Below are positions 51,447 to 60,925 of a stretch of DNA of 64,000 bases, in pieces. The stretch is from JACMLD01 sp044223995 (GTDB taxonomy: Bacteria > Bacteroidota > Bacteroidia > Chitinophagales > Chitinophagaceae), in NCBI GenBank assembly GCA_044223995.1, contig JBGALE010000003.1:682001-746000 (forward strand), in the 5' to 3' direction. Numbering within the stretch: position 1 is the first letter of the stretch; the number at the start of each line of letters is the position of its first letter. Both the position numbers and the translations under genes were made by a program. A model generated the notes under the pieces. It was not told the DNA's origin. It did no database searches and saw nothing but the letters and a program-made list of their open reading frames with translations.

Positions 51447-52679
51447 ATGCATACCGTTATTTCACTCAGCGCTGCTTCGCAGCATTACATCGATTTGGAA
51501 GAAAAATATGGCGCCCATAATTATCACCCCATTCCCGTTGTACTCGAACGTGGCCAGGGCCCTTTTGTCTGGGACGTAGATGGTAAACGTTATTATGATT
51601 TCCTCAGCGGTTATTCTGCCGTAAACCAGGGACATTGTCACCCAAAAATTATTGCCGCTTTTACCGAACAGGCACAGAAACTAACGCTCACCTCCAGGGC
51701 TTTTTATAATAACCTGCTGGGCGAATATGAAAAATATGTAACGGATTATTTTGGGTTCGATAAAGTATTGCCCATGAATACCGGTGTGGAAGCCGTGGAA
51801 ACTGCCATTAAACTGGCGCGCCGCTGGGGCTATACTGTAAAAGGCGTGGAAGAAAATAAAGCTACTATTATTGTTTGCGCCAATAATTTTCATGGCCGCA
51901 CCAGTACCGTGATTTCATTCAGCACCGATCCATCTTCATATACACGATTTGGCCCCTATATGCCAGGCTTTCATGTTATTCCCTACAACGATTTGGCAGC
52001 GCTGGAAGAAGCATTGCAAAACAAGAATGCCGTAGGATTTTTAGTGGAGCCCATACAGGGAGAAGCCGGTGTAGTAGTACCGGATGAAGGTTTTTTGTCA
52101 AAGGCAAAACAATACTGCGAAGACGCAAAGGTGTTGTTCATCGCCGATGAAATACAAACCGGTTTGTGCCGTACCGGTAAACTGCTGGCTTGCGATCATG
52201 AAAATGTGAGGCCGGATGTTTTAATACTGGGAAAAGCATTGAGTGGTGGTGTGATGCCCGTGAGTGCCGTACTGGCCGATGATACCATTATGCTCACCAT
52301 TAACCCGGGCGAACATGGTTCTACTTACGGAGGAAACCCTTTGGCAGCCAAAGTAGGGATTACTGCTTTACAGGTATTAAAGGAAGAGAAGATGGCGGAA
52401 AACGCTGCAGTCATGGGACAGTTGCTTCGTGATGAACTGGCCAAACTTCAATCGCCTTATATCAAAACCATTCGCGGAAAAGGGTTACTAAATGCTGTAG
52501 TGATAGATCATAGCAACAAAGAAGCGGCATGGGAACTTTGTCTTGCTTTAAAGGACAATGGTTTACTGGCAAAACCCACTCATGGTGATAAAATACGTTT
52601 CGCACCGCCGCTGGTGATAACAAGAGAGCAAATACTGGAATGTGTGGGAATTATTAAAAAGAGTTTGGAGAAGTTGTGA
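51447..52679 (+). CDS. rocD: Ornithine--oxo-acid aminotransferase
   Basis: A 410-residue class III PLP aminotransferase: YGAHNYHPIPVVLERGQGPFVWDVDG, FLSGYSAVNQGHCHP, NTGVEAVETAIKLARRW, and LFIADEIQTGLCRTG, with the PLP lysine in LILGKALSGGVMPVSAV. These are ornithine aminotransferase signatures. It converts ornithine to glutamate semialdehyde, linking arginine and proline metabolism. The gene follows a leader with a terminator-like hairpin and ends at repeat island 8. Confidence 0.94.
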   Translation: MHTVISLSAASQHYIDLEEKYGAHNYHPIPVVLERGQGPFVWDVDGKRYYDFLSGYSAVNQGHCHPKIIAAFTEQAQKLTLTSRAFYNNLLGEYEKYVTDYFGFDKVLPMNTGVEAVETAIKLARRWGYTVKGVEENKATIIVCANNFHGRTSTVISFSTDPSSYTRFGPYMPGFHVIPYNDLAALEEALQNKNAVGFLVEPIQGEAGVVVPDEGFLSKAKQYCEDAKVLFIADEIQTGLCRTGKLLACDHENVRPDVLILGKALSGGVMPVSAVLADDTIMLTINPGEHGSTYGGNPLAAKVGITALQVLKEEKMAENAAVMGQLLRDELAKLQSPYIKTIRGKGLLNAVVIDHSNKEAAWELCLALKDNGLLAKPTHGDKIRFAPPLVITREQILECVGIIKKSLEKL

Positions 52680-52682
52680 GGA

Positions 52683-52770
52683 AATAGTTTTGAGTTTATA
52701 GTTTCGGATTTTGAGTATCAGATAAATTGTAAATTCCAAATCCCAAATATCAAATACTGAATAAATGAAG
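52683..52770. repeat. Heptad repeat island 8 (GTTTTGA and AAATNCC units)
   Basis: Begins 4 bp after the rocD stop. It shows AGTTT-type units (52686-52706) and then AAATTCC, AAATCCC, AAATATC, AAATACT units (52732-52759) in 7-bp phase. More degenerate than the others but with the same unit types as island 7. Confidence 0.75.
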
Positions 52771-52812
52771 TAACTCAAGACTATTTCATTATCTTCATTT
52801 ACCCTAAAATGT

Positions 52813-53526
52813 TTGACATTGGATACACATCTTCACCACGACCATAAAGAACTGCATTTACAAAGTTCCGATTTGCTGACGGATATTGTCATTGGCATGA
52901 GCGATGGCCTTACCGTTCCGTTTGCACTGGCTGCGGGTTTGAGTGGCGCCGTTTCCAATACCAACCTCATCGTCATTGCTGGTATTGCAGAAATTGCCGC
53001 GGGTTCCATCGCAATGGGGCTGGGTGGTTACCTTGCTGGAAAAACAGAGATCGATCACTACAACAGCGAATTGAAAAGAGAATATGATGAAGTTGAAAAT
53101 CTGCCGCAAAAAGAAAAGGAAGAGGTGAAGGAATTCTTTTCCAGCCTTGGCCTGAGTGAAGAAGTGCAGCAGAAAGCCGTGGAAGAAATGACCAGGGACA
53201 AAGACAAATGGGTTGACTTTATGATGAAATACGAGTTGGGCTTGGATAAACCCGATTCCAAACGTGCCAGGAAAAGCGCTTTCAACATCGGTATGTCGTA
53301 TGTCGTAGGTGGTATTATTCCGTTAAGCCCCTATTTTTTCACCCATGACGGGCTCACTGGTTTGAAAATATCTGCCGGCATTACACTTATCTGTTTGTTC
53401 ATCTTTGGCTTTTTCAAAAGTAAAATCACGGGTGTAAATCCATGGGCAGGTGCATTGAGGGTAATGCTGATCGGTGCTGCAGCAGCAGGTTGCGCCTTTG
53501 GCGTAGCAAGATTGATTGAACATTAA
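52813..53526 (+). CDS. VIT1/CCC1 family Fe/Mn transporter
   Basis: 237 residues. HDHKELHLQSSDLLTDIVIGMSDGLTVPFALAAGLSGA is the family N-terminus, followed by EIAAGSIAMGLGGYLAGKTEIDHY, a cytosolic Glu-rich helical insert (EVENLPQKEKEEVKEFF), and further spans IGMSYVVGGIIPLSPYFF. VIT1/CCC1 proteins export Fe2+ or Mn2+ from the cytosol. The frame has a TTG at 52813 as the best start, since no ATG keeps the conserved N-terminus. The ATG at 52809 is out of frame. Confidence 0.9.
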   Translation: MTLDTHLHHDHKELHLQSSDLLTDIVIGMSDGLTVPFALAAGLSGAVSNTNLIVIAGIAEIAAGSIAMGLGGYLAGKTEIDHYNSELKREYDEVENLPQKEKEEVKEFFSSLGLSEEVQQKAVEEMTRDKDKWVDFMMKYELGLDKPDSKRARKSAFNIGMSYVVGGIIPLSPYFFTHDGLTGLKISAGITLICLFIFGFFKSKITGVNPWAGALRVMLIGAAAAGCAFGVARLIEH

Positions 53527-53564
53527 TTGTTGTACAAAAAATGATACAGGCAATAGCAATTACG

Positions 53565-53966
53565 CTATTTCTTTTTCTTTTCCTCTACAGAAATATCGGG
53601 GAGAAATGCCGCCACGAGCATTACAGTAGATGCAGCTATTAAAATATACAATGCTGCTTTTTTCTGCGGGCAATCACCAATATAGCAACGGGTCAGGAGG
53701 ATATAATTACGGATACACCAGGCAATGTTAAATGCCACAAAGAATATATTCAGGCGCTTTGCCCAAATAAAGGGAAGCAGGAACATACAAAAAGCAGCGG
53801 TCGTCATAATGATATTCATCAGGCCCGGTCTTCCATAATTTTGCGGACCGCTGGCATGCATGCCTCCTATTTCCAGTTGTGCGGAGGGAACATATATCCA
53901 GGGCTGGTAACAAACCACAACAATAACAATGGCAGCCGCTATTCCAACCCATTTTGAATGCTTCAT
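53565..53966 (-). CDS. Hypothetical four-TM membrane protein
   Basis: 133 residues from the ATG of MKHSKWVG. Four hydrophobic segments: GIAAAIVIVVVCYQPWIYV, LMNIIMTTAAFCMFLLPFIW, LNIFFVAFNIAWCIRNYILL and AALYILIAASTVMLVAAFL, with a Lys-rich tail. No family recognised. Convergent with the VIT1 gene. Confidence 0.65.
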   Translation of the reverse strand: MKHSKWVGIAAAIVIVVVCYQPWIYVPSAQLEIGGMHASGPQNYGRPGLMNIIMTTAAFCMFLLPFIWAKRLNIFFVAFNIAWCIRNYILLTRCYIGDCPQKKAALYILIAASTVMLVAAFLPDISVEEKKKK

Positions 53967-54026
53967 ATCATCCTGATTATTGGTAAAACTTGCCAAAAAT
54001 AATCAAACGGCCCTTTACATGGTTTT

Positions 54027-55244
54027 TTATTTCTGGCTTATTGACCCAAGCGATAAGGTTGCACGATGGATAATTTCAAGGCAGGCCCGGCTGTTGTGGT
54101 AAGGACATTTCCATATACCTGCTTTATCATGTGATAGCATAGGACTATGATCGGCCAATACACCCCAAAACCATTCTCCCTTTGTATGGTCTTTTATATA
54201 CTGGCGTACAAATTTCCAACTGTTGTACGATTGTTGAAGGTATTGCTCCTTTCCGCTCACCTGCCATGCATTAAACAAACCAACCATGGCTTCTGCCTGC
54301 GGCCAGGAATGTTTTTCCCGGATCAAATGTTTTTCCAATGGCTCGTACTCGTACCATAATCCTCCATCAACATCCATTCCTTCCATGGCAGCATTTGTCA
54401 TATTCACTGCATTGTTCCTGGCAGCTTCCACCAACGATACTTCCCCGATGACTTCAGCAGCTTCCTGTAATAACCAGGCAGTTTCAATATCATGTCCATA
54501 CGAAACAGGGCCGGGACGTGGGTTCCAGTTTTCATCAAAAAATAAAATAAGATGATGGCTTTGCTTATCAATAAAATGATCCAGGAAATTATGTATCAAT
54601 CCTGCAATGCGCTCTTTTAATAAAGCATCGGGTGAAACACGGTACAGGTTGGTATACGCTTCCAGTACATGCAGGTGCGTGTTCATGGTCTTCTTTTCAT
54701 TGGCGTCTTTGGCACTCAGGCGCAGATCCTGCATTTCTTTCCAGTCGCGGGTAAAAGCTTCGAAGTAACCTGTCTGCCCTGTATCGTAACTGTGTTGTTC
54801 AATACAATCAAATAATTGTTTGGCCAGATTCCCTGCAGCAATTGATTTATTACAACGCATGTATTCTGTAATGCCATATAAGGCGAAAGCCAGCCCATAT
54901 ACCTGCTTCTTTGTATCGAGGGGCTTACCGTAATTATCGACTGTCCAGTAAACACCGCCATATTCTTTATCAATAAAATATTTGCTGATGTAATCAAATG
55001 CACGTTGCGCCATTGCCAGGTACTCTTTTTTACCAGACTGGCGGTATGCTGCCGCAAACGCCCAGAGGATACGGCTGTTAAGCACCGATCCTTTAGCAGC
55101 TTTACTATCAATGGCATTATCATTATTGATCCTACCGTAAAAGCCACCCTGCTCATCGTCGACTGAATACTGCATCCAGTAAGAAAGGATTTGTTCCAAT
55201 TCATTACTTACTGCTGCCCGGTATAGTTCCAGCAATTGTTTCAT
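54027..55244 (-). CDS. Cellobiose/mannobiose 2-epimerase
   Basis: A 405-residue (alpha/alpha)6-barrel of the N-acylglucosamine 2-epimerase family. Key blocks are FYGRINNDNAIDSKAAKGSVLNSR, SYGHDIETAWLLQEA (catalytic His region), HSWPQAEAMVGLFNAW and the C-terminal KAGIWKCPYHNSRACLE. These match the cellobiose 2-epimerase branch. In the mannan pathway it turns beta-1,4-mannobiose into mannosyl-glucose, the substrate of the GH130 enzyme with which it overlaps by 4 bp. Confidence 0.92.
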   Translation of the reverse strand: MKQLLELYRAAVSNELEQILSYWMQYSVDDEQGGFYGRINNDNAIDSKAAKGSVLNSRILWAFAAAYRQSGKKEYLAMAQRAFDYISKYFIDKEYGGVYWTVDNYGKPLDTKKQVYGLAFALYGITEYMRCNKSIAAGNLAKQLFDCIEQHSYDTGQTGYFEAFTRDWKEMQDLRLSAKDANEKKTMNTHLHVLEAYTNLYRVSPDALLKERIAGLIHNFLDHFIDKQSHHLILFFDENWNPRPGPVSYGHDIETAWLLQEAAEVIGEVSLVEAARNNAVNMTNAAMEGMDVDGGLWYEYEPLEKHLIREKHSWPQAEAMVGLFNAWQVSGKEQYLQQSYNSWKFVRQYIKDHTKGEWFWGVLADHSPMLSHDKAGIWKCPYHNSRACLEIIHRATLSLGSISQK

Positions 55245-56458
55245 TCAACAGTGGGAGACAATATTTTGTTTTTTGTACCGATGGCCTGATTGTTTTCAAT
55301 AATTCCATTGAGCGTGGTAACTGTCGCAGCCGATGTATAGCCATCCGCCGGTGTATTGATAACATAATCCAGCAACTGGTCGATAGTCGTGGTAGCCACA
55401 TGCAGTCTTGTATCTGATGATGCGTAATAAATGAATACCTTACCATCTTCATCGGCAATCCATCCATTGCTGAATACAACATTTGAAACATCCCCGATGC
55501 GTTCCTCCCCTTCCGGCGCCAGGAAATAGCCCCCGGGTTTGTAAATGGTTTTTGATGGATCTTTTACATCTGTCATAAACATATACAACACATAACGGAG
55601 ACCTGCAGCCGTATTTCTTACACCGTGTGCCAAATGCAACCATCCTTTTGGCGTCTTTATGGGTGCCGGCCCGAGTCCATTTTTTGTTTCATAAACAGTA
55701 TGGTACAATTTCCTGTCAAGAATAACTTCTTTATCAACTACTGCATGTGTAATGGAACTGCTGAGTCCAAAGCCAATGCCGCCGCCATTACCCGCTTCTA
55801 TAAAACCGTCCTGCGGCCTGGTATAAAAAGCATACTTGCTGTCTACAAATTCGGGGTGCAGCACCACATTGCGTTGCTGCGGCGAATTTGTAGTTAAATC
55901 ATCCAATCTTTCCCAATGTTTTAAATCTTTTGTGCGGGATATGCCGCACTGAGCAACCGCTGCAGACTGGTCGCCCGGAGCTGCCGCCGGATCGCGGCGT
56001 TCAGTACAAAACAATCCGTATATCCAGCCATCTTCATGCTGCACCAAACGAATATCGTAAATATTGGTATCGGGTATTTCTGTTTCGGGCATGGTTACCG
56101 GGAAATCCCAGAAACGAAAATTGTCAATACCATTGGCGCTTTCCGCAACGGCGAAAAAAGATTTTCGATTGGCCGCCTCCACCCTGCCGATGACTATGTA
56201 TTTATTGTTGAACTTAATAGCACCTGCATTCAGTACTGCATTGATACCGAAACGCTCCATTAAAAAAGGATTGGTAGCATCATTCAAATCATAACGCCAG
56301 AATAATGGTGTATGTGCCGCCGTTAGTACCGGGTTTTGAAAACGATCAAATATACCGTTCCCCGGTTCCAGTTTGGTATTGGTTTTTCTAAGTAAGGTTT
56401 CATGCGACTGTTGCAACAGGTGCAGGCGCTTTTCAAAGGCAGCTTTTTTCATACGCAT
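55241..56458 (-). CDS. GH130 4-O-beta-D-mannosyl-D-glucose phosphorylase
   Basis: A 405-residue five-bladed propeller of family GH130. NPVLTAAHTPLFWRYDLND, EAANRKSFFAVAESANGID, PDTNIYDIRLVQHEDGWIYG (containing the catalytic Asp), and HGVRNTAAGLRYVLYMFMTD are the family blocks of the mannosyl-glucose phosphorylase type. Phosphorolysis gives mannose-1-phosphate and glucose in the cytoplasm. The absence of a signal peptide agrees. Genes in order: symporter, GH130, epimerase, as one minus-strand unit. Confidence 0.92.
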   Translation of the reverse strand: MRMKKAAFEKRLHLLQQSHETLLRKTNTKLEPGNGIFDRFQNPVLTAAHTPLFWRYDLNDATNPFLMERFGINAVLNAGAIKFNNKYIVIGRVEAANRKSFFAVAESANGIDNFRFWDFPVTMPETEIPDTNIYDIRLVQHEDGWIYGLFCTERRDPAAAPGDQSAAVAQCGISRTKDLKHWERLDDLTTNSPQQRNVVLHPEFVDSKYAFYTRPQDGFIEAGNGGGIGFGLSSSITHAVVDKEVILDRKLYHTVYETKNGLGPAPIKTPKGWLHLAHGVRNTAAGLRYVLYMFMTDVKDPSKTIYKPGGYFLAPEGEERIGDVSNVVFSNGWIADEDGKVFIYYASSDTRLHVATTTIDQLLDYVINTPADGYTSAATVTTLNGIIENNQAIGTKNKILSPTVE

Positions 56459-56515
56459 AGTTTAATTGGTTCATGACCGCTAGAGCAATCATCATTTATG
56501 TCAAACAGGCAATCA

Positions 56516-58354
56516 TTAGTCTTCCAGTTTATCCCACCAGGTTTTCTTCAGTATCAATACTATCACCGCCAGTATCAATATTGTTATCAGCAACGGCAGT
56601 TTCAGCCAAAGCACTACATACATCGGTAATATTGTAAGGCATAATTGAGCGATGATCCCCAATACCACATTAAACATATCCAGTTTAAACCTCCGGTTCG
56701 GCTGGAATGATGGATCATCTTTTACCACCAGTTCGTGTACCGGTTTCCAGAAACCCCAGGGTTTTACATTGGCATAAAACTTCTTCAATACGTCCATCTC
56801 TGTTGCGGGCGCTGTATATGTTCCGATAAAACAACCAACCAGTGACAGTAAAAACAAGGCAGGCCAGTAATACAAATCCAGACCGGTAAGAATGCCAAAA
56901 GTTTTCAGCACGGCCAAACCAATGGCAGGAATGATCCCCCACATCATGCCCCAGAAAAAACCATTCGCATTGAAACGCCACCAATACCATTTAAACATAT
57001 TGGCCGCGATATAGCCCCCGTACAAGCCACCTACAATCCATTGCAATACGGTATTGACATCTTTTACAAACATGCCGAGCACAATACCAATTATCACGAC
57101 GAGCAATCCAATGACATAATTCATCGTCATGATCTTTTTGGTGCCGGCATTTGGATTTACATATTTCAGGTAAATATCATTGACAATATATGCCTGTGCT
57201 GCATTCAATGTACCCGAGAAGGTTCCCATAAATGCACCGAGCAAACCTGTCAGCACCAATCCAAGAATTCCGGCAGGTAAAAAATTATTAATTGTTGCAG
57301 GTAAAACCCTTTCGAAATCGGCACCGTTTGCTCCTGTAATATCCATTTGCTTGTAATAAAGCAATCCCAGTACAGTCAACCCAATTACCATAGAGTAACG
57401 TACCGGCAATAAAATGATGGAAACAAAACCACTCATCTTGGATGCTTCTTTCGGCGAACGTGTACTTAACACCTTTTGCATATCGTAATTCGGTGCAGGG
57501 CCTGCAAGGCTGGCGAATATGCCTTTGAACAACATCATCATAAAAAAGAAGCCAAATATGCCAAAGCCGTCACTGTCAATTTTCTTATTGGCATCCGGCG
57601 CAATGTCTTTCCAGTTCAGATCAAGCCGCCAGTGAAAAAATGGATCAAACCATCCTTCCGGTACATTCAATTGCTGCCCGTGTAAATGATTAACTGCTAT
57701 AATTGCGATGGAGAAACAGGCGATGGTCATGATCAGGTACTTGATAAAATCACCCAGGACAATGCTGTGCATACCGCCCAGTATGGAATAAAACATAGCG
57801 AAGAGCGTAAACACGATCCCGTAGAAATGCGGCACATAGGCAGGCGCTATGTCAAAAGGAATATATGCTTTGATATAACTCCAGGGAACAAATATTTCAA
57901 TAAACTTGCCGAGGCCAATAAACCCATACGCGAGAAAACCAAAACAACTCAGGAGTGCAAATGCCACGACCACATTATGTGAAGACTTTATGCCTTTACC
58001 AATACTTCCAAAACGTGTGACCAGCCATTCTGCACCAGTATTCGCATTGGAACGCCGCAACCACTTGGATAAAAACATCATGAGTATCACCTGGTTGAAC
58101 ACCGGCCACAGCCAGGGTATCCAAATGCTCTTCATCCCATATACAAAACAAAGCGACACCATCCACATGGTACCGCTGATGTCGAACATATCACTCGCAT
58201 CACTCATGCCCAGCATATACCAGGGCAATGACTTGCCTCCGAGCATATAGCTTTCTTTGTTCTTCCTTGCTTTTTTCCTGAACCAAAAGCCCAGTGATAC
58301 CATCAGCGCAAGGTAGAGGACGATAATGGTGACGTCGATGAATTGTAATTTCAT
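56516..58354 (-). CDS. Sodium:solute symporter, probable mannobiose importer
   Basis: 612 residues from the ATG of MKLQFIDVTIIVLYL; an upstream in-frame ATG adds 19 non-membrane residues. About 13 to 14 TM spans of the SSS family, with SYMLGGKSLPWYMLGMSDASDMFDISG at the start, GPAPNYDMQKVLSTRSPKEASKMSG in the middle, and FMGTFSGTLNAAQAYIVNDIYLKY. It occupies the position of the Na+/mannobiose symporter in the B. fragilis mannan operon. First gene of the symporter-GH130-epimerase unit. Confidence 0.9.
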   Translation of the reverse strand: MKLQFIDVTIIVLYLALMVSLGFWFRKKARKNKESYMLGGKSLPWYMLGMSDASDMFDISGTMWMVSLCFVYGMKSIWIPWLWPVFNQVILMMFLSKWLRRSNANTGAEWLVTRFGSIGKGIKSSHNVVVAFALLSCFGFLAYGFIGLGKFIEIFVPWSYIKAYIPFDIAPAYVPHFYGIVFTLFAMFYSILGGMHSIVLGDFIKYLIMTIACFSIAIIAVNHLHGQQLNVPEGWFDPFFHWRLDLNWKDIAPDANKKIDSDGFGIFGFFFMMMLFKGIFASLAGPAPNYDMQKVLSTRSPKEASKMSGFVSIILLPVRYSMVIGLTVLGLLYYKQMDITGANGADFERVLPATINNFLPAGILGLVLTGLLGAFMGTFSGTLNAAQAYIVNDIYLKYVNPNAGTKKIMTMNYVIGLLVVIIGIVLGMFVKDVNTVLQWIVGGLYGGYIAANMFKWYWWRFNANGFFWGMMWGIIPAIGLAVLKTFGILTGLDLYYWPALFLLSLVGCFIGTYTAPATEMDVLKKFYANVKPWGFWKPVHELVVKDDPSFQPNRRFKLDMFNVVLGIIAQLCLTILPMYVVLWLKLPLLITILILAVIVLILKKTWWDKLED

Positions 58355-58486
58355 ATTCCCGGTTAAGCAATCATTCGTTTGGTTAAGCCACTTACCGATC
58401 TGCAGGATCAATAAACCGCTGCAACAATATAAGCAATTAAAACTGTGGCAGTGACAGCCGTCTGTTTTTCACCAGGTTTGAATTTT

Positions 58487-58534
58487 AAAAAAGGCATGGT
58501 AGCCCTGGTAGAAACCAGGAGTAGCGATGCCTTT
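58487..58534 (-). terminator. Two-level hairpin terminator after the GH26 gene
   Basis: On the minus strand an inner perfect stem CCTGGT-TTCT-ACCAGG is enclosed, through an unpaired ring, by GGCAT/ATGCC, followed by TTTTTT. It lies 64 bp after the GH26 stop and 133 bp before the symporter start, so GH26 and the symporter unit are probably transcribed separately. Confidence 0.75.
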
Positions 58535-58597
58535 ATTCGATTCTAATGCTTACGCTGCTTTGAAAAAACAACCATTGATTATGACAAAACAAAGCAG

Positions 58598-59743
58598 TTA
58601 TTTTATAATAAATCTTGTATGGTACAGGTATTCTTTTGCGACAGCCTTTTGAAAAAGTATTTTGCCCGACTTATATAGCAATTTGAAATCTGCTGCCGAT
58701 TCCTGCCCCTTGTAAGGGACATAAAACTCGGTTTCACTTGCACTCTTACGACCTGCATTGCGCCATGCCAGTGCATAAGATATCTTATGCCCCGCGAGGC
58801 CTTTTAAAAAAGTGCCGGTCCACCATGTCGCATCAGGAACAGTGCCATAACCAAATTCCGTCAGTGCAGGAATTTTTTGATGTTCCCTGGCGATGGCCTC
58901 CAGGTCAGTAAGCATCCGGCTGATATCTTTTATAAATCCTGCATTGTCCTTTCCACGCTGGTAAATGTCAAAGCCAGTGATGTCTACCCATTCATTGCCC
59001 GGATATCGTTCCAAGTATTCTTCCCTGCTGGTAAAACGATCGGTATTGTATGCATACAGCAAATGATGGATTTGTTTAACATCACGGAGATAGCTAACCG
59101 TAAACTGGTATAATTTTTTTAACTCCCCGGGCGTGCAATGTGCCCTGCCCCACCAAAACCAGTTACCATTTAATTCATGAAAAGGCCGGAATATAACCGG
59201 TATATACTCTCCTTTATCACCCGTAAGGCTATTGAAGAAAACAGCTACTTTATCCAGCCACTGCTGGTACAGTGCATGTTTTTCACCACCGGGGAGAATA
59301 GATGTTACGGAACCGGGTGCAGGTTGCCATGCTGTATTTCCCGTTAGAGGATTGTTGAGGTGCCAGCTAATGGTAATGACGCCGCCTCTTTTATACCCTT
59401 CGCGGATAAACTGTTTCATTTTATCAAATGGAACGCCGTCGAGGTTTTCTGTTTGATCCAGTTCTATGCGGCCAAGCTCCCAACCATATACTGCCGGGTA
59501 ATCACCGGTTACATCTTTGATATCGCTCCTGCCAGCTTCATATTTCCAGCCAACGCCATAGGCAAGATCATCCTGGTGACCAAACATGATCCCTTTTGAA
59601 AGTACGTTGTACAGGCTGCGGTATAATTGAATCGTTTCTGCAGTTGCCAATTTATCAGCCGGCATTTCTTCCTGGGACAATGCTGTAGCCTCAATGGCCA
59701 TCACCAATAAGAGTAGAACAGAATGTCGGAATAACCGGAACAT
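58598..59743 (-). CDS. GH26 beta-mannanase
   Basis: 381 residues from the ATG of MFRLFRHSVLLLLVMAIEATALSQ (signal peptide). GH26 (beta/alpha)8 barrel: GIMFGHQDDLAYGVGWKYE, YPAVYGWELGRIEL, WHLNNPLTG, the acid/base Glu in FRPFHELNGNWFWWG, the nucleophile Glu in ALTEFGYG, and YALAWRNAG near the end. It resembles the mannobiose-releasing mannanase of B. fragilis. It would act in the periplasm or outside. No carbohydrate-binding module and no T9SS C-terminal domain. Divergent from the AraC gene at 60035. Confidence 0.93.
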   Translation of the reverse strand: MFRLFRHSVLLLLVMAIEATALSQEEMPADKLATAETIQLYRSLYNVLSKGIMFGHQDDLAYGVGWKYEAGRSDIKDVTGDYPAVYGWELGRIELDQTENLDGVPFDKMKQFIREGYKRGGVITISWHLNNPLTGNTAWQPAPGSVTSILPGGEKHALYQQWLDKVAVFFNSLTGDKGEYIPVIFRPFHELNGNWFWWGRAHCTPGELKKLYQFTVSYLRDVKQIHHLLYAYNTDRFTSREEYLERYPGNEWVDITGFDIYQRGKDNAGFIKDISRMLTDLEAIAREHQKIPALTEFGYGTVPDATWWTGTFLKGLAGHKISYALAWRNAGRKSASETEFYVPYKGQESAADFKLLYKSGKILFQKAVAKEYLYHTRFIIK

Positions 59744-60034
59744 AGCAGCCAGTTTGGTGGTGTATTGGCAATCGTAGCAATAGGCCGCAGGACAAAACAT
59801 GCCGCAATGGCCGATTGCTTAAATCAAATGTAAATTTTTGAAGAGGCCAAAAGCTAGTACTTTTTTACCCGTCTGTTATACTATTTGATTTTGCCTATTG
59901 TCGTCATTAAAAGACACAAGCCTGAAATGCTGTTCCAGCAAGGGTTTTATCGCTTTTGATGGAACATTGCCGGATATATACTATTTTTACCTATCACTGA
60001 TACAAATTATACCAGTCCATAATTTTTCCCAGCC

Positions 60035-60919
60035 ATGGCCAGCCATTTGAAAGAAATCATTCCACTGATGCAATCCGATTGCTTTACACTGTTTACAAGG
60101 GTAAAAAGTGATTTTGATTTCCCCATTCATTACCACGAGGAATATGAACTGAATTTTATAAAAAACGGCAAGGGGGTAAAACGTGTTATTGGCGATCACA
60201 TGGAAGAAATCGGCGACTGGGAACTGGTACTGGTAGGGCCAAATCTTCCACACGGATGGTTCACTCACAAATTCGCTGGTGTAGAAATGCATGAAGTAAC
60301 CATCCAGTTTCATAAAGATTTACTGGATGAAAATATTCTCCGGCGCAATCAACTGAGTTTTTTACGCAACATGTTCAACAAATCGCGCCGTGGCATCTTA
60401 TTCTCCGCCGAAACCGCGGAAGCGCTGGCGCCCAGGATACTGGCGCTGGAAAAGAAACAGGGTTTTGATTCTGTGCTGGAACTGATGCGCATACTGCACG
60501 AATTATCCCTGGCAAGGAACACACGCATGTTGTCAGACGCCTATTTCAATAACAATACCGACAACTCTATTTACAGCAGCCGGCGCATCAGGAAAACAGT
60601 CGAGCACATGAACCTGCATTTCGACAAAGCCATTAAACTGGGAGAAGTGGCGCAGCTCTGCAATATGACGGAAGCAGCATTCAGCCGTTTCTTTAAAGCA
60701 AAGACCGGTATGACATTTATTAATTGCCTCAATGAAATACGACTGGGCAATGCATCACGCATGCTGATTGAAACCAATCATTCCATAGCAGAAATTGCTT
60801 ACCAGTGCGGTTTCAACAACATCTCCAACTTCAACCGCATTTTCAAAAAGAAAAAACACAGCACACCGAAAGATTTCCGCGAGAGCTATCTCGGTACCGG
60901 AACCAGGGTATTTATTTAG
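60035..60919 (+). CDS. AraC family regulator of the mannan cluster
   Basis: 294 residues. N-terminal cupin sensor (FDFPIHYHEEYELNFIKNG, LVLVGPNLPHGWF), C-terminal double helix-turn-helix (IKLGEVAQLCNMTEAAFSRF, SIAEIAYQCGFNNISNFNRIFKKKK). It is placed between the divergent GH26 gene and the convergent GH3 gene, so control of mannan genes is likely. It is a close paralogue of the regulator at 25030-25908, with nearly identical cupin and helix-turn-helix cores. The 291-bp gap to the GH26 gene holds both promoters; I saw no certain operator. Confidence 0.92.
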   Translation: MASHLKEIIPLMQSDCFTLFTRVKSDFDFPIHYHEEYELNFIKNGKGVKRVIGDHMEEIGDWELVLVGPNLPHGWFTHKFAGVEMHEVTIQFHKDLLDENILRRNQLSFLRNMFNKSRRGILFSAETAEALAPRILALEKKQGFDSVLELMRILHELSLARNTRMLSDAYFNNNTDNSIYSSRRIRKTVEHMNLHFDKAIKLGEVAQLCNMTEAAFSRFFKAKTGMTFINCLNEIRLGNASRMLIETNHSIAEIAYQCGFNNISNFNRIFKKKKHSTPKDFRESYLGTGTRVFI

Positions 60920-60925
60920 TTACCG

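Noticed and set aside
58487..58534. Riboswitch for the symporter unit
   Set aside because: Hairpin followed by a T-run right after the GH26 stop and more than 100 bp from the symporter start fits a terminator better; no known aptamer pattern recognised.
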